Positions 1 to 7,723 of a stretch of 64,000 nt of DNA are shown piece after piece. The stretch lies in assembly GCA_004556565.1 (NCBI GenBank), contig SFGN01000008.1, positions 35,053-99,052 on the forward strand, in the 5' to 3' direction. The stretch is from Lachnospiraceae bacterium. GTDB taxonomy: Bacteria; Bacillota; Clostridia; Lachnospirales; Lachnospiraceae. Both the position numbers and the translations under genes were made by a program. How positions within the stretch are numbered: position 1 is the first letter of the stretch; each line of letters starts with the position of its first letter. The notes under the pieces were generated by a model. It saw only the letters and a list, made by a program, of their open reading frames with translations. It did not search any database and was not told the origin of the DNA.

Positions 1-425
1 GGCACATTTTCATCTACAAGCTGTGAAATGAGCTTGCCTTGCTGTACAAAGACGGGATTAATAGCACTGCCGCCGCCACCCAGCGACATATTTACGATAT
101 ACTGGTGCGATGTATCAGCCTTAACGCGTTTAAGCACGTCTGCCAGCGCAGCGTTGGTGTCGGATACCTTTCCCGTGCCATCTGGAAGAACATTATAGGA
201 CAGTATTGTTGCCTCTGGGCACCATTCCAGTAGTTGTCCAGCTACAAAAGTACCATGACCGTGAGTATCCTTGGCAGGGTAGAGAGGGGAGTATTGTACT
301 CGCCCATTCAACCAACCTACCGGGTTGACGCCACTATCTATAACAGCGAAAATAATGTTTTTGCCCTTATAGCCTTTGGCGTGGAACACGTTACGCATGG
401 TCTTGTTATAAACCTTAACGTTCAC
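1..425 (-). CDS. Subtilisin-like (S8) serine protease, C-terminus beyond window
   Basis: The visible 141 residues carry two of the three catalytic blocks of the subtilase family: AVIDSG with Asp30, and THGHGTFVAG with His57. A NMSLGGGG stretch matches the substrate-binding strand. The catalytic Ser block lies beyond base 1. The start is GTG at 425, chosen because GGAGGT lies four bases upstream at 430-435. There is no signal peptide or long propeptide, so the enzyme is probably cytoplasmic or virion-bound rather than secreted. It lies just past the fibre genes and a terminator. It may process virion or host-surface proteins (inference). Confidence 0.85.
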   Translation of the reverse strand, partial: MNVKVYNKTMRNVFHAKGYKGKNIIFAVIDSGVNPVGWLNGRVQYSPLYPAKDTHGHGTFVAGQLLEWCPEATILSYNVLPDGTGKVSDTNAALADVLKRVKADTSHQYIVNMSLGGGGSAINPVFVQQGKLISQLVDENV

Positions 426-451
426 CTGTACCTCCTTTTCACGACATATAA

Positions 452-480
452 AAGCGGGCATCCGATATGGACGCCCGCTT
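452..480 (-). terminator. Rho-independent terminator after the secreted-protein gene
   Basis: AAGCGGGC and GCCCGCTT form a GC-rich stem about 15 bases beyond the stop of the 497-1327 gene, followed on the minus strand by TTTTATATG. On the plus strand it is also followed by a T-rich run, so it may work both ways. It separates that gene from the protease gene. Confidence 0.75.
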
Positions 481-496
481 GTTTTGTTTTTGGAGA

Positions 497-1327
497 TTAA
501 AACTTAATACCGAAGAACTCAAGAAGCTGAACCCACAGGGGAGCCTCACCGGTCTTGGGGATTGACAGAGTTGTTATATTGACTACGCATTCCTCGCCCC
601 AGCACAGAGACTTGGCGGTTTCACAGTAGTTACCGAAGTTCTTAATTATATTGGCGTTATTCATGCAGATACGATAATTCTCTATATCGTCCACAGTAAT
701 GCCCAACGCATTCAGACCGGCAATAGCCTTTTCGTATACCGCTACGGTCATAGCGTTCTTATTAATCTTAGTTTCGCCAAAGTAGACATCGCTTACCATG
801 CCGTTAGTGGCATTACGGATAAAGGTATACTCGCCCAGCACAACCCGGTCAGAATCCTCGGCGGTGACGATAGCCGTCCCCTTATAGCTACATTCAGTTA
901 CATCACTGCCAGACTTGAGTACAACCTTGACGGCGGGATTAGCGCCAGTAACCTTAGCGGAGAAGATGGGGGCATTAATCCCACCAACCGCATCTTCCAC
1001 AAACTCGGTAGTAGCCACCTGGGCAATTTGTGCAAGGTCAGTCAGCTTATAGTCCTCGGCGGTAAAAGCGTTTGCTATCGCCTTAATAGATGTCTCGCCA
1101 AGCGCATAACCGCTAAAGTATACGGTTTCACCAACTTTGGCAGTCTTGTTCTGGGCAATACGGTACACATCGCCATTGAGACCTTCCAACTTTTCCAGCT
1201 TGTACAGAATCACATTGTACTGATCGCAAGTATTAGTCTGAGCTACTTCATTCCAGTCAAACGCAAACGCGCTGGTCATCACCAGCACCATTATCAGAGT
1301 TAGAATGATAGATAGATATTTTTTCAT
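497..1327 (-). CDS. Secreted protein with signal peptide and IPKTG tail motif
   Basis: The 276-residue product starts with a clear Sec signal peptide: KK, then a hydrophobic stretch ending ATS-like at MTSAFAFDWN, with cleavage likely after AFA. The mature part is an uncharacterised beta-rich sequence with several Cys. It ends SIPKTGEAPLW then LLEFFGIKF. IPKTG resembles the LPXTG sorting signal, but the tail after it is short with one Lys, so wall anchoring is uncertain. I do not recognise a family. It sits at the distal end of the fibre cluster. Such phage cargo could alter the host envelope (inference). Confidence 0.75.
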   Translation of the reverse strand: MKKYLSIILTLIMVLVMTSAFAFDWNEVAQTNTCDQYNVILYKLEKLEGLNGDVYRIAQNKTAKVGETVYFSGYALGETSIKAIANAFTAEDYKLTDLAQIAQVATTEFVEDAVGGINAPIFSAKVTGANPAVKVVLKSGSDVTECSYKGTAIVTAEDSDRVVLGEYTFIRNATNGMVSDVYFGETKINKNAMTVAVYEKAIAGLNALGITVDDIENYRICMNNANIIKNFGNYCETAKSLCWGEECVVNITTLSIPKTGEAPLWVQLLEFFGIKF

Positions 1328-1348
1328 ATATAATGCTTTCCTTTCTTT

Positions 1349-1650
1349 TTAGAGTTTTATGCAGCGGTTCTCGAACTTCTTATATGCATCGAGGTACACT
1401 TCGTTTTTGTCGCCGTTGAAGGTAACCTCGTAATACATACCATCGGGGAGTGTAGTGGATACAAGTGCCTTCCAATTCTGGAGGGTCTTGCAGTGCCAAA
1501 CAACATAGGTATCAGTTTTGTTCCGTCATTTATCAATTCGACATCCGTTACCGATTCATCTGTATTGCCATTCCAAAAATCAATAACTTTATCTGCTAAT
1601 AAATCATCAAGGGTATTAGTTATTTCTACCCCAATAGTGAAAAAGCCATT
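1349..1650 (-). pseudogene. Frameshifted continuation of the 1649-2047 gene
   Basis: After the TAA at 1649 the minus strand stays protein-like in another frame from about 1651 to 1520 (NGFFTIGVEITNTLDD and onwards). It then returns to the original frame from about 1525 to the TAA at 1349 (TYVVWHCKTLQNWKALV, ending ENRCIKL). Neither segment has an in-frame ATG, GTG or TTG at a plausible start. The simplest reading is one gene of about 230 codons carrying a +1 and a compensating -1 shift, through mutation, assembly error or, less likely, recoding. An AAAA run lies at the second junction. Confidence 0.5.
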
Positions 1651-2047
1651 AAATTGGTTCTTCAGTCGTGACGTCTATCCTGGCATAGCCGCCCCTTTCG
1701 TGTACATTTCCCTGACCGTTTATCGTGCAGTTGCATGTGACGGTATACTCGTAGTCCGGACCGTGATTTATGCAGTTTACAGCAGTCCTCACGCACTTGT
1801 TGTTCACGAATATGCCGTACTTCTCGTTTCCGCCCATGATGGGACTCATCTTTGTATGCAGTATTATGGTACTGCCCTGCCTCACCTTGTACGTGCCCAG
1901 TTCCGTTATGACCTCCCCGTCTACAGCCACATACCTTTCACCAAACAGGCCAGAATTATCAAAGCTTCCTGTAAGCGTCAGCGTGACCATCTTGACTATT
2001 TTCCTCATCATCATCCTGCGTCTTAGTGCGTACTGTATAGGCATCAT
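1649..2047 (-). CDS. Hypothetical tail-region protein (possibly truncated by frameshift)
   Basis: The product is 132 residues and was not recognised. It has a basic, Met-rich N-terminus (RRRMMMRK) followed by beta-strand-like sequence with four Cys. The start at 2047 is chosen because its ATG overlaps the TGA of the upstream gene (ATGA), suggesting coupled translation. The C-terminus ends abruptly at EEPI, and protein-like sequence continues in another frame, so this may be only the first half of the ancestral gene. Confidence 0.55.
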   Translation of the reverse strand: MMPIQYALRRRMMMRKIVKMVTLTLTGSFDNSGLFGERYVAVDGEVITELGTYKVRQGSTIILHTKMSPIMGGNEKYGIFVNNKCVRTAVNCINHGPDYEYTVTCNCTINGQGNVHERGGYARIDVTTEEPI

Positions 2048-2346
2048 GCGCTCACCACTTCCTGTACCACCCAAACGCCGTTGAGTACATCAAACTCATA
2101 AGTCTTTGATGCTTCAATTGTCGGGGCCGCGCCTAAGAATGTACCCGCAAAGGATACGGATGCGCTTGAACCCGTGGTAAACTTACCATGCGCCCATCCA
2201 GTAGCAGGGGGCGTAAACGCGTATGTTCCCACAGTAACGGCAACATTATAAATCGTATTGTTGGCCAAAGCAGTTCCGCTGTCGGGAAGTATTGTTGTAG
2301 TGATGGGTGCAGCTTGCAAACCCGTTCCAGTCACTTGATACATCAT
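2044..2346 (-). CDS. Small fibre-associated protein
   Basis: The product is 100 residues, rich in Thr, Gly, Ala and Val, with a beta-rich pattern ending TYEFDVLNGVWVVQEV, typical of small fibre or baseplate accessory domains. GGGGTGATAAT precedes the start. It overlaps the downstream gene by four bases and lies in the fibre cluster, so it is probably a virion surface component. No enzyme motif is seen. Confidence 0.6.
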   Translation of the reverse strand: MMYQVTGTGLQAAPITTTILPDSGTALANNTIYNVAVTVGTYAFTPPATGWAHGKFTTGSSASVSFAGTFLGAAPTIEASKTYEFDVLNGVWVVQEVVSA

Positions 2347-2350
2347 ATTA

Positions 2351-2812
2351 TCACCCCATTATTAAAACATTGATAGTTAAATCGTTCGTTGGCGGCGTTG
2401 TAACGGTGCTTTGAAACGTCAATGCGTTGTAAGACTGTTTGGCGCAATATATGCCGGTTCTAAGATATTCTTCCATACTGTTAATATCCGGGCTAATAAT
2501 AACTTTATTCCTCAGTCTCACACCGTCTACAGATACAGCCTGCGTTATACTATAATCGCCAACCACCCAATCAGTAGCCACTAATGTTGCAGTTGTTTCT
2601 ACAATAGGGGCTTGGTAGTCTGTGCCAGCTTCCGCCAGTTGCACATTTGTACCATTGCCTTTTAGTAATCCGGTCAAATTAGTTTGCGTCTCGGTAGTGA
2701 TCTCGTTAGGACCAGCAGGACCAGCAGGACCTTGGGGTCCAGATTTTCCCTGCATGACCGTTACTTCTTGCCACTCACCAGTAGGAGGGTCTTTAATTTT
2801 CAGAATTGCCAT
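2351..2812 (-). CDS. Collagen-like fibre protein
   Basis: The product is 153 residues. Residues 24-35 form a short collagen-like stretch (GPQGPAGPAGP). A following module, LTGLLKGNGTNVQLAEAGTDY, recurs in the genes at 4106 and 4608. The C-terminal beta domain ends LTINVLIMG, matching the ends of several other fibre genes in this window. AAAGGA precedes the ATG. It is likely a tail fibre or receptor-binding accessory. The collagen stretch would trimerise the shaft (inference). Confidence 0.7.
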   Translation of the reverse strand: MAILKIKDPPTGEWQEVTVMQGKSGPQGPAGPAGPNEITTETQTNLTGLLKGNGTNVQLAEAGTDYQAPIVETTATLVATDWVVGDYSITQAVSVDGVRLRNKVIISPDINSMEEYLRTGIYCAKQSYNALTFQSTVTTPPTNDLTINVLIMG

Positions 2813-2923
2813 ATAAATCCTTTCCTGTAAATAAACACAAGGCGTTGATTATATAGTTCAGCACTCAAAGCCACACTTAATCTAAACCTTATTTGTAATA
2901 GAGCACGTTTTATGCGATTGCTA

Positions 2924-3190
2924 CTATCTCAACTCACATATCGAAACAGCATCCGCAGGGTCATAAAGCAATGGGTCAGCGGGCTGGATAGCAATATAAA
3001 CGTTGTACCGCTTATGGGTAATGCTGCGGTTATGGTCTGCCCATTTATTCGCCTCCGTTATACTATATCTTCCACATAAGTATAGGTGGAAGACGATGGA
3101 TAGTTTGTTGCACTTGTATATGCGCTCAAGCTGCCGACAGGTCAAAGTATAAAGAACCTTACGGCTTCTTTCTCGTGTTTTAGCCAGTAT
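2924..3190 (-). CDS. Hypothetical protein, probable ATA start
   Basis: An open frame encodes a basic, Tyr-rich protein of up to 88 residues with no ATG. The only near-canonical start is TTG at 3145, but protein-like sequence continues upstream (AKTRERSRKVLYTL) to an ATA at 3190. That ATA overlaps the stop of the leucine-rich gene by 11 bases. Function unknown; no motif was recognised. The frame could be spurious, but the composition looks coding. Confidence 0.4.
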   Translation of the reverse strand: MLAKTRERSRKVLYTLTCRQLERIYKCNKLSIVFHLYLCGRYSITEANKWADHNRSITHKRYNVYIAIQPADPLLYDPADAVSICELR

Positions 3191-4106
3191 GCCCGTAGTT
3201 TATAGTTGCATTTGTCGCGCCCCAAGGCGCATTTGCTACCGCGCCCTCTGCCCACGGTACGTTGATGGTGGTTAGGTTGATACAACCGACAAATGCGCTG
3301 TCCCCTATGTTTTCTGGCGTACCTTCAAAAATCAGTGAAACCAAGCTTGAGCACTCCGCAAACGCCCTATTGCCAATATTAGTAATTCCGCTCGGTAGGG
3401 TGGTTAAGGCCAAGTTGGTGCACGCCACAAACGCATAATCATCAATATTAGTAATTCCGCTCGGTAGGGTGGTTAAAGCCAAGTTGGTGCACGCCGCAAA
3501 CGCACTATTGCCAATATTAGTAATTCCGCTCGGTAGGGTGGTTAAGGCTAAGTTGGTGCACTCCGCAAACGTACCACCGCTAATATTAGTAATTCCGCTC
3601 GGTAGGGTGGTTAAGGCCAAGTTGGTGCAATACTCAAATGCATTACTACCAATATTAGTAATTCCGCTCGGTAAGGTGGTTAAGGCTAAGCTTGAGCAAC
3701 TCCCAAATACACCTTGACCAATATTAGTAATTCCGTTCGGTAAGGTGGTTAAGGCTAAGCTTATGCAATATGAAAACGCATAATCACCAATATTAGTAAT
3801 TCCGCTCGGTAAGGTGGTTAAGGCTAAGCTTGTGCAATCTGAAAATGCAAAAGCACCAATATTAGTAATTCCGCTCGGTAAGGTGGTTAAGGCTAAGCTT
3901 GAGCAACCTGAAAATGCACCTTGACCAATATTAGTAATTCCGTTCGGTAAGGTGGTTAAGGCTAAGCTTGAGCAACCTGAAAATGCGCCGTCCCTTATAG
4001 TCTCATACCCGTACATTTTTGCATCAATAAGTTGTCCATTCGAGTTATAGATTTCCTCTATATAAGGTTTAGTTGCACCAGCCGGGAATCTTGATATAAT
4101 GCCCAT
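3180..4106 (-). CDS. BspA-type leucine-rich repeat fibre protein
   Basis: The product is 308 residues. After about 40 N-terminal residues it consists of nine near-identical 23-residue repeats of the form LALTTLPxGITNIGxxAFxxC, then two degenerate ones and a short cap. This is the LRR_5 (BspA) fold found in surface adhesins of gut bacteria and some phages. The framework residues are constant while the two or three residues before AF, and those around the Cys, vary between repeats, as expected for a recognition face. The AGGAGG ribosome site lies in the end of the upstream gene, and stop and start share one base. Likely a receptor-binding protein. Confidence 0.85.
   Translation of the reverse strand: MGIISRFPAGATKPYIEEIYNSNGQLIDAKMYGYETIRDGAFSGCSSLALTTLPNGITNIGQGAFSGCSSLALTTLPSGITNIGAFAFSDCTSLALTTLPSGITNIGDYAFSYCISLALTTLPNGITNIGQGVFGSCSSLALTTLPSGITNIGSNAFEYCTNLALTTLPSGITNISGGTFAECTNLALTTLPSGITNIGNSAFAACTNLALTTLPSGITNIDDYAFVACTNLALTTLPSGITNIGNRAFAECSSLVSLIFEGTPENIGDSAFVGCINLTTINVPWAEGAVANAPWGATNATINYGHTG
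3350..3990 (-). repeat. Tandem 69-bp repeat array within the LRR gene
   Basis: About nine copies of a 69-bp unit differ mostly in the codons for the variable positions. The conserved part of each unit spells ATTAGTAATTCCG and GGTGGTTAA on the plus strand. High identity would allow copy-number change by recombination and could also cause assembly collapse. Confidence 0.85.
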
Positions 4107-4597
4107 TAGCTAAACCTCCTTATGATTATAGGCAGGTCAATTGTAGGCGCGGTTGTCGCTTTTAGCGTCACCGTTCCGTTGCCACTGCCCGTGGCTCGTA
4201 TTTGCGCTGCCGTTGCCGCTGCGTACTGTTCATCCGTGGCGGTGTCGCTTAGCCCGATTTCCAGTTTTGAATCAGCCATAACGCCAGTAACGGACAGCGT
4301 TATAGTATTATCGCTCCACGCAGACGCGGAGGCCGTGACAACGGTATCCACAACAGGGGTAGCATAATCCGTGCCCGCTACCGCTTGTGTCATCTTACCA
4401 TTGTCACCCTTTAGCATTCCGGTTAACGTAGTAGACGTATTAGCGCTGATACTTAACGCATTAGCAATGTCTTCAGGAGTTGTAGGCGTACCATCCGGCA
4501 CTATCCACACCGTAGTTCTATGGTCAGTAGGTTCAGTAGTGCCTACATATACTCCATTAGTGGAGCCACCACCAGCTCCTACATTAAAAATAGCCAT
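4106..4597 (-). CDS. Fibre protein with shared beta-sandwich C-terminal domain
   Basis: The product is 163 residues. The N-terminal half has a Gly-rich segment and VYVGTTEPTDHRTTVWI, a pattern seen in baseplate and fibre proteins. The middle LTGMLKGDNGKMTQAVAGTDY module matches the genes at 2351 and 4608. The C-terminal domain (SWSDNTITLSVTGV-like, ending IDLPIIIRRFS) belongs to the same family as the ends of neighbouring fibre genes. Probably a fibre subunit. Confidence 0.7.
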   Translation of the reverse strand: MAIFNVGAGGGSTNGVYVGTTEPTDHRTTVWIVPDGTPTTPEDIANALSISANTSTTLTGMLKGDNGKMTQAVAGTDYATPVVDTVVTASASAWSDNTITLSVTGVMADSKLEIGLSDTATDEQYAAATAAQIRATGSGNGTVTLKATTAPTIDLPIIIRRFS

Positions 4598-4607
4598 ATT
4601 ATCACCT

Positions 4608-5498
4608 TTATCCTAAAATAATAATATCAACGATTAATGCCACAGTTGGTACGGTTTCACAAACAAATGTTAAACTGTCAGTAGCTTGTGCAATTGCCTC
4701 AACCACAGCAGTATAATAATCTTCGCTGGAGGTATTTTGCGGCATAACCAGTATGTTATTGGTTGTTGTTACGCCAGTGACGGTTACGGTTTGAGATTTA
4801 TCACTCCAACCCGCCACAGTCAATGTGGCGGTTGTTGAGATAGCAGGGGCTGCATAATCCACGCCAGTTTGTGCCGCAGACAACGCACCCGAACCATCGC
4901 CTTTAACAATGCCGCTTATAGTGATTTTGTCCTGCTTGGTTGCACTCTGAGGTACATCTAACAATGTGCGCATATCCGCTGCGGACTTTGTACTAAGCAT
5001 ACCATCCGTGCCAGTTACAACAACCTGATCGGCCACCGTGCCAATTTTACCATCATTGGTTATACTGCCATGCGTATGATTTTCCACCGCAAAATCCGCA
5101 GCCTTCTTGCCACTATCCGCCACGTTGCCGTCTGTTGTGAGTGAGGCCAGATTGCCGCTGGTTGCACTTGGTACTTTATCAATCTTACCGCTTACATTGC
5201 CGGGGTCAAACGTAGACAATTCTTCCCACGTATGTACACCATCACCACGGCGCACCTCGCCTGTATCAGACGCCCCGCCAAAATCATTCGCACGTAGCAC
5301 AGTGGTGTCCGCAGCCCATTCAGCGGAGGTTTTTACAATAAAAGACGCCTTCTGTTTTAAGAAAGCGTCTATGATTTGCATATTGCTGGTTGATGTTGCA
5401 CCCGCCAGATTCTCGACAAAGGTACTGCCGGTCATATCGCCATCAGACCCCAGCGGGTCAAACAGCATCAACGCAGCGTATTCACTTGTTGAACTCAT
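4608..5498 (-). CDS. Tail fibre protein
   Basis: The product is 296 residues. It has an N-terminal attachment-like part, a fibre repeat region (KIDKVPSATSGNLASLTTDG, HTHGSITNDG, DMRTLLDV) typical of phage tail fibres, the ISGIVKGDGSGALSAAQTG module, and a C-terminal domain GWSDKSQTVTVTGV ending VALIVDIIILG. The C-terminal domain is nearly the same as in the 33663 gene near the terminase. AAAGGTGG precedes the ATG. Confidence 0.75.
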   Translation of the reverse strand: MSSTSEYAALMLFDPLGSDGDMTGSTFVENLAGATSTSNMQIIDAFLKQKASFIVKTSAEWAADTTVLRANDFGGASDTGEVRRGDGVHTWEELSTFDPGNVSGKIDKVPSATSGNLASLTTDGNVADSGKKAADFAVENHTHGSITNDGKIGTVADQVVVTGTDGMLSTKSAADMRTLLDVPQSATKQDKITISGIVKGDGSGALSAAQTGVDYAAPAISTTATLTVAGWSDKSQTVTVTGVTTTNNILVMPQNTSSEDYYTAVVEAIAQATDSLTFVCETVPTVALIVDIIILG

Positions 5499-5510
5499 AT
5501 GTCACCACCT

Positions 5511-6044
5511 TTAAGTGATTTCTTCGTAGCACCAATCCCGCAGCAACATGGTAGTGTTGCCTATGGCAAAATCAGTATACTCCCGCAGGTAAACGGGCGT
5601 GATACATTTAGTATTCACCAATCGAGAGGTGTCTATATCTGCCACCCGCAAGGTCATGCTAACAGGCATCAATAGCTCCAGCCGCGACTCGTCTATATCC
5701 AGAGTCCGCAACACCGCAGGCATCGTGTACAGTAAACCCAGTGTAGACGTATCCCAGCTCACATGGCGCAGGGTAGGGGAGAACGATGCCGCAATTAACA
5801 GCCTGCTGCTATCCCAATCTTCATGCTTTGCTGTGACTGTAAACCATAACTGCATTATCAACTTATCAACTGCATGGTCGATATGCCACAGTACCATATT
5901 GGTCACGTCAAGGAACTTTTCAATTGTAACCTTGATGCGGGAGCAAGTCTTATCTAATGTGATGTTAGAACGAGCAACTAACGCATCTAAATTTACCGCA
6001 ATACGCTGTGCTGCTACGTCCAAATAAACTCGTATCCGCTCCAC
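5511..6044 (-). CDS. Hypothetical baseplate or fibre protein
   Basis: The product is 177 residues, with amphipathic helices at the N-terminus and repeated short elements of the form DIDESRLELL, DIDTSRLV and DWDSSRLL. These suggest a small internal repeat. The start is GTG, with GGCGGTGA upstream. It is cotranscribed with fibre and baseplate genes. No family is recognised; a structural role is inferred from position only. Confidence 0.6.
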   Translation of the reverse strand: MERIRVYLDVAAQRIAVNLDALVARSNITLDKTCSRIKVTIEKFLDVTNMVLWHIDHAVDKLIMQLWFTVTAKHEDWDSSRLLIAASFSPTLRHVSWDTSTLGLLYTMPAVLRTLDIDESRLELLMPVSMTLRVADIDTSRLVNTKCITPVYLREYTDFAIGNTTMLLRDWCYEEIT

Positions 6045-6058
6045 AGCGCATCACCGCC

Positions 6059-6472
6059 TTACGAGGGATTAGTTCTGCAAAGCTGAAGACCGCCAGCAGC
6101 TACAACAATTTTACCACCCTGTACAATGGGATACTCAGTGGCCAATGCACCGTAATACAACGCCTTGCCGTCCGTCTGTGAACTGGATATAAACCAATGG
6201 GTAATCTTTGCTGTTGCGTTAGCCGCAAAGGTGGGAAACTCAATAGATGAAACGTTCACTACTTCACCAGCGGCGTTGACCGTCCAAGTAGAAGCTGCAT
6301 TATTTAGCGCTACACGTGTATAAGCAGTATCCGTGGGTTCAGTAAATCCAATGCCAGTATCCGCCGAAATAGCGGTAGTGGATAACCCTAAATAATGTAC
6401 GTCAGGTATAGAATAAGAAACCTTGCCGAATTCCATTTGCAGGGTTTCTGTTGCATGTTCTTTAGTTATCAT
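6059..6472 (-). CDS. Phage tail protein of the YLGLSTT/GFTEP family
   Basis: The product is 137 residues. HYLGLSTTAIS, GFTEPTDTAYTRVALNN, ITHWFIS and the closing beta strands match a common tail-fibre-associated family of Gram-positive phages, known from established annotation practice. GGGGAG lies upstream of the ATG. It lies between a BppU-like gene and further fibre genes, consistent with a baseplate location. Confidence 0.7.
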   Translation of the reverse strand: MITKEHATETLQMEFGKVSYSIPDVHYLGLSTTAISADTGIGFTEPTDTAYTRVALNNAASTWTVNAAGEVVNVSSIEFPTFAANATAKITHWFISSSQTDGKALYYGALATEYPIVQGGKIVVAAGGLQLCRTNPS

Positions 6473-6476
6473 AGTA

Positions 6477-6842
6477 TTAACTCCCCTGATTTATCTGCAC
6501 AAATATCAAAGTACCAGTCACGGGACGATATATGTCCCCCAACGGGGTTGTAATCTCTATCTGATACTGATATGGCCCCGCTAAATCCTTTGTGTGTGCC
6601 GCAGTCAATACAACATCGAACCACGAAGTATCATCCGAACTCACTGTAATACCGTTGCCAGTACTGAGAGTTAACACATTTACTTCTGGTTGGTCGTATG
6701 GGTAAAGAAAGAACTTGATGGCAGTACCAGACAGACTTAGGTCAACGGTTTTACCATCCATTCTGCCCACACTAAATGGGAGCATTTTAGTATCTCCCGC
6801 AATGATGCGCATTTCCTCGGCTGTTGTATATAGGTCAGCCAT
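6477..6842 (-). CDS. BppU-like baseplate protein, N-terminal-type domain
   Basis: The product is 121 residues. GDTKMLPFSV, VDLSLSGTAIKFFLYP, SWFDVVLTAAHTKDLAGPYQYQIEIT and GDIYRPVTGTLIF follow the immunoglobulin-like N-terminal domain of lactococcal-type baseplate upper proteins. It lacks the helical and C-terminal parts of full BppU, so it may be a dedicated adaptor. A related domain opens the gene at 35066-35896. Confidence 0.65.
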   Translation of the reverse strand: MADLYTTAEEMRIIAGDTKMLPFSVGRMDGKTVDLSLSGTAIKFFLYPYDQPEVNVLTLSTGNGITVSSDDTSWFDVVLTAAHTKDLAGPYQYQIEITTPLGDIYRPVTGTLIFVQINQGS

Positions 6843-6844
6843 TA

Positions 6845-6982
6845 TTATTCCTCCTGTGAGGGAAACTCAGTTAATATTTGTTTGAGTGTGGCGCCCGCGT
6901 ATCCCAGAAGCACAGCATTATCCACACCAGAAATTTGAAGCCTATTTAAAGCTTCCAGCACAGTTTTGATTTTTTCATGCAT
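6845..6982 (-). CDS. Small helical protein, 45 residues
   Basis: This short gene fills the gap between two structural genes. An ATG at 6982 is preceded by AAAGGA at a good distance, and the frame ends three bases before the next start. The product is one or two amphipathic helices (KIKTVLEALNRLQ, ATLKQILTEF). Its tight packing, with its own ribosome site and the AGGAGG of the next gene in its tail, supports it being real. Function unknown. Confidence 0.65.
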   Translation of the reverse strand: MHEKIKTVLEALNRLQISGVDNAVLLGYAGATLKQILTEFPSQEE

Positions 6983-6997
6983 AAAACTATCCTTTCA

Positions 6998-7720
6998 TTA
7001 TGCCTTCATCAAAGGTTTGTTTGATGATGTATAATACGTAACGCCAGCTATATAATAATCTGGCAAAGTGACTGCTACATAATCACCTGCACCCCATAAA
7101 AATCCAAAATGCTGTTTATAATCACTATATTTCATATAATACGTGCCCGACGTACTTGGAGTGACCGAAATAGGAGTATAAGAACCAACGACATAAAGTG
7201 TCCGTCCTGAACTGACAACTTTAAGAGTTCCGTCATCTATCACTTCATCACCACTAAAGGTAATAGAAACGTCACTCAAATGTAGTGCCGCCGCCTCAGA
7301 AGCAATAGCATATGCCGATGTCATCCAATAAAGCGTCAAGGTAGTATTTTGTATAATAGGCCCAGCACTCTGATTCCAGCCTTGCGAATATCCAAATTGC
7401 GCCGATGTCAAAGTACACCTATAGCGATATGATCCATTTTTGGTCATATCACTATATTCAAAATCCGTGATAAAATCTCGTTGACTCAAGGATTGTGACC
7501 CAGAGAATTGCCATTGAATCTTAAATCTAAAATCTTTATCCCATTTAGTCGATTCATTACAATAGACTTCAAAAGACAAACCTGTAAAATACACATTTGT
7601 ATACTGCTTCCAAGAATAAGATGCATACGCCGTTGTACTGGTAGTAGGGCCAAATTGGTAATATCCCTGATAAACTTGTTTATTACCTTGGGGGGTTAAT
7701 GTTTGTGTGTATGTAGCCAT
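6998..7720 (-). CDS. Hypothetical baseplate or fibre protein
   Basis: The product is 240 residues, rich in Tyr, Ser, Thr and Trp, with a strong beta-strand pattern and almost no helix. It follows the tail endopeptidase gene by four bases, with GGGAG upstream of the ATG. The aromatic beta-rich composition and the position suggest a carbohydrate-contacting baseplate or receptor-binding subunit, but no known domain is recognised. Confidence 0.65.
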   Translation of the reverse strand: MATYTQTLTPQGNKQVYQGYYQFGPTTSTTAYASYSWKQYTNVYFTGLSFEVYCNESTKWDKDFRFKIQWQFSGSQSLSQRDFITDFEYSDMTKNGSYRYRCTLTSAQFGYSQGWNQSAGPIIQNTTLTLYWMTSAYAIASEAAALHLSDVSITFSGDEVIDDGTLKVVSSGRTLYVVGSYTPISVTPSTSGTYYMKYSDYKQHFGFLWGAGDYVAVTLPDYYIAGVTYYTSSNKPLMKA

Positions 7721-7723
7721 ATC

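Noticed and set aside
1493-2026. Plus-strand frame of 177 codons
   Set aside because: It is antisense to a minus-strand coding region, has no ribosome site and no protein-like composition.
3350-3990. CRISPR-like tandem array
   Set aside because: Units are 69 bp, in frame, and code for a leucine-rich protein; there are no unique spacers of constant length and no cas genes.
3180-4106. Diversity-generating retroelement target
   Set aside because: Variation between repeats is not confined to adenine-derived positions in one region, and no reverse transcriptase is in the window.
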